The position numbers were made by a program, and so were the translations under genes. Positions 62,772 through 64,000 of a stretch of DNA of 64,000 nt are shown here, piece after piece. The notes beneath the pieces are model-generated. The model did no database searches and was not told the origin of the DNA. It saw only the letters and a list, made by a program, of their open reading frames with translations. The stretch is from Lewinellaceae bacterium (lineage in GTDB: Bacteria > Bacteroidota > Bacteroidia > Chitinophagales > Saprospiraceae), in assembly GCA_020636375.1 (NCBI GenBank), contig JACJXZ010000013.1:283805-347804 (forward strand). Direction: 5' to 3'. Every line of letters begins with the position of its first letter. Position 1 is the first letter of the stretch.

Positions 62772-62815
62772 GTCCACCGTCCGCCGTCCACCGTCCACCG
62801 TCCACCGTCCACCCC
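62772..62815. repeat. GTCCACC heptamer minisatellite
   Basis: CCGTCCACCGTCCGCC and four further CGTCCAC units directly before the stop of the bestrophin-like gene. The remainder of 62529-62771 holds a GGGAGAGCC-type inverted repeat (about 62700-62750) and no gene. Confidence 0.8.
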
Positions 62816-63739
62816 TCAAAACACCTTCTCATACAACTCCCGCTTCACCGCCGCCCCCGTCCGGCTTTCCAGGATTTCGAACACGTTGCCTTTGATGGTG
62901 TGGGCGATGTCGCCGGTAGGCAGGTCGTTGCAATCCAGGCCGAAGGGGTCTTCGATCTCCTCGCCGAGCAGCTCGACGCCGAGCAGGGCGAAGAAGATGA
63001 ACATGGAAATGGGGATGGCCGACAGGTGGAACGTGTTCACCAGGGCGAAGGGCAGCAGCAGGCCGTAGGCGGTGATGAAGATCTTGAGGTAGACGGCGTA
63101 GGAGAAGGGGATGGGCGTCTTCTTGATGCGCTCGCAGGCGCCCAGGATGTCGAGCAGGCTCTGGTGCTGGGCCTTGATGTTGATGTAGTCGCCCTCGTTG
63201 ATCTCGCCGTTGCGGTGGGCTTCTGCCAGGCGCTCGAAGAGCTGCAGGGCGATGTGGTTGGGGATGTGGCCCTTGGTTTCGTATTCCGCCCGCTCTTCGT
63301 CGTGCAGGTAGATCAGCTTTTCCAGCCTGGTGCCGTCGCGCAGGTGCTCCACCAGGGCAAGGCAGAAGTTGGAGATGTGCTTGGCGAAGAAGCGCCGCAC
63401 GTCCTTGTCCTCCCTGGGGAACATGCTCTGCACGTAGATGGCGAAATTGCGGGTGTTGTTGACCAGGGCACCCCACTGCTTGCGGGCTTCCCACCAGCGG
63501 TCGTAGGCCGAGTTGGTGCGGAAGACCAGGAAGATGCTGAGAATGACGCCGAGCAGGGAGAAGATAGAGGTATTCATCTGGATGTGTTTTCCCCATCCTA
63601 AGTACTCGATCGGGCCGCAGACGATGGCGGCATAGGCGCCGATCAGCAGCACTGAGCGCATGATGCGGACCATGGTCCAGCTCCTGGCCAGGTGGCCGAC
63701 GTCGCCGAACCAGTTGTCGTTTGTCTTGTAGTAGATCAT
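62816..63739 (-). CDS. Bestrophin-like anion channel
   Basis: 307 aa from the ATG at 63739 (MIYYKTNDNWFGDVGHLARSWTMVRIMRSVLLIGAYAAIV); the open frame extends further without homology. Four hydrophobic segments and the conserved blocks FRTNSAYDRWWEARKQWGALVNNTRNFAIY, PIPFSYAVYLKIFITAYGLLLPF, and FIFFALLGVELLGEEIEDPFGLDCNDLP are those of the bacterial bestrophin/YneE family, which form pentameric anion channels in the inner membrane. Physiological role in bacteria is unclear. It follows no operon; the downstream HTCS gene is 287 bases away. Confidence 0.93.
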   Translation of the reverse strand: MIYYKTNDNWFGDVGHLARSWTMVRIMRSVLLIGAYAAIVCGPIEYLGWGKHIQMNTSIFSLLGVILSIFLVFRTNSAYDRWWEARKQWGALVNNTRNFAIYVQSMFPREDKDVRRFFAKHISNFCLALVEHLRDGTRLEKLIYLHDEERAEYETKGHIPNHIALQLFERLAEAHRNGEINEGDYINIKAQHQSLLDILGACERIKKTPIPFSYAVYLKIFITAYGLLLPFALVNTFHLSAIPISMFIFFALLGVELLGEEIEDPFGLDCNDLPTGDIAHTIKGNVFEILESRTGAAVKRELYEKVF

Positions 63740-63816
63740 TGGGTGTTGTTTTGTTGGAAGGACAAAGGTAAGGTTTTGGGATGGAGAAGGGCTGATTCGA
63801 TATTTAGAAACTAAAA

Positions 63817-63857
63817 CCTCCCAACACCGAAGTGGGCACAATTTAGCATAGCACCCT
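63817..63857. repeat. Interspersed repeat CCTCCCAACACCGAAGTGGG, copy 2
   Basis: CCTCCCAACACCGAAGTGGGCACAATTTAGCATAGCACCC, nearly the same as 31434-31475. Confidence 0.7.
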
Positions 63858-63904
63858 GCCCGGCGGATTTTTTTTATCTTTATTTGTGGTAATAATTCGT
63901 AACT

Positions 63905-64000
63905 ATTTAGGTGGGCCTGATGCCTTTGCCACGAAGACACCAAGACACCAAGATTGCACCAAGGCTTTGTGCAATCTTAGTGCCCGCCTGCTGTGCCAGC
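63905..64000. repeat. Interspersed repeat of the GCCAC...TTAGTG family (cut by window end)
   Basis: TGATGCCTTTGCCACGAAGACACC...TTGTGCAATCTTAGTGCCCGCCTGCTGTGCCAGC; same family as 54440-54580, including the CCCGCCTGCTGTGCCAGC insert. Confidence 0.65.

Overview
The window is a chromosome segment of a member of the Bacteroidota. The evidence is a SusC/SusD pair, SusD-position lipoproteins, TonB-dependent receptors with carboxypeptidase-like N-terminal domains, a hybrid two-component sensor (HTCS), a T9SS-type C-terminal sorting tail, and a Bacteroidetes-type TonB. The GC-rich coding sequence, the large tetratricopeptide-like helical proteins and the many short intergenic repeats suggest a marine Saprospiria-like lineage (Lewinella/Phaeodactylibacter type). 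That placement is inference. No rRNA, tRNA or CRISPR was recognised.

Layout. 1-822 is the 3' part of a 3-hydroxyacyl-CoA dehydrogenase. 1749-9876 is a light-related block: lycopene cyclase, Brp/Blh beta-carotene dioxygenase, a DTE-type proton-pumping rhodopsin with Met at the spectral-tuning position, a TonB-dependent receptor, a DASH-type cryptochrome/photolyase and a Dps ferritin. A TonB protein faces it. 11200-12419 and 40644-41863 are two apparently identical 1220-bp IS982-family copies in opposite orientation, about 28 kb apart, both sitting in octamer repeat arrays. Between them lie a HAD phosphatase, a membrane AraC-type regulator, a duplicated cassette of uncharacterised genes (14.5-21 kb) that runs into an operon of LVIVD lipoproteins and an outer-membrane barrel, secreted and OmpA-like proteins, an M28 peptidase, a stand-alone methylmalonyl-CoA mutase small-subunit-like gene, a FAS1 lipoprotein, a degenerate SGNH hydrolase, an AT-rich island with a RhuM-like gene and an integrase remnant, and QueG.

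41900-62528 is a complete fructan utilisation locus, all on the minus strand: fructose-sensor-type HTCS, SusC, SusD, two DUF5018/DUF4960-like surface glycan-binding lipoproteins, three GH32 enzymes, a sugar porter and a fructokinase. Its gene content follows the known Bacteroides thetaiotaomicron levan locus. A bestrophin-like channel closes the window.

Most notable are: the tandemly duplicated A/B cassette of unknown function; two GH32 proteins whose nucleophile motif has Glu where Asp is expected; a hairpin before one glycan-binding gene whose arm copies the start-codon region; three copies of a 16-17 bp motif in the rhodopsin block; and several families of palindromic intergenic repeats and 7-8 bp minisatellites.
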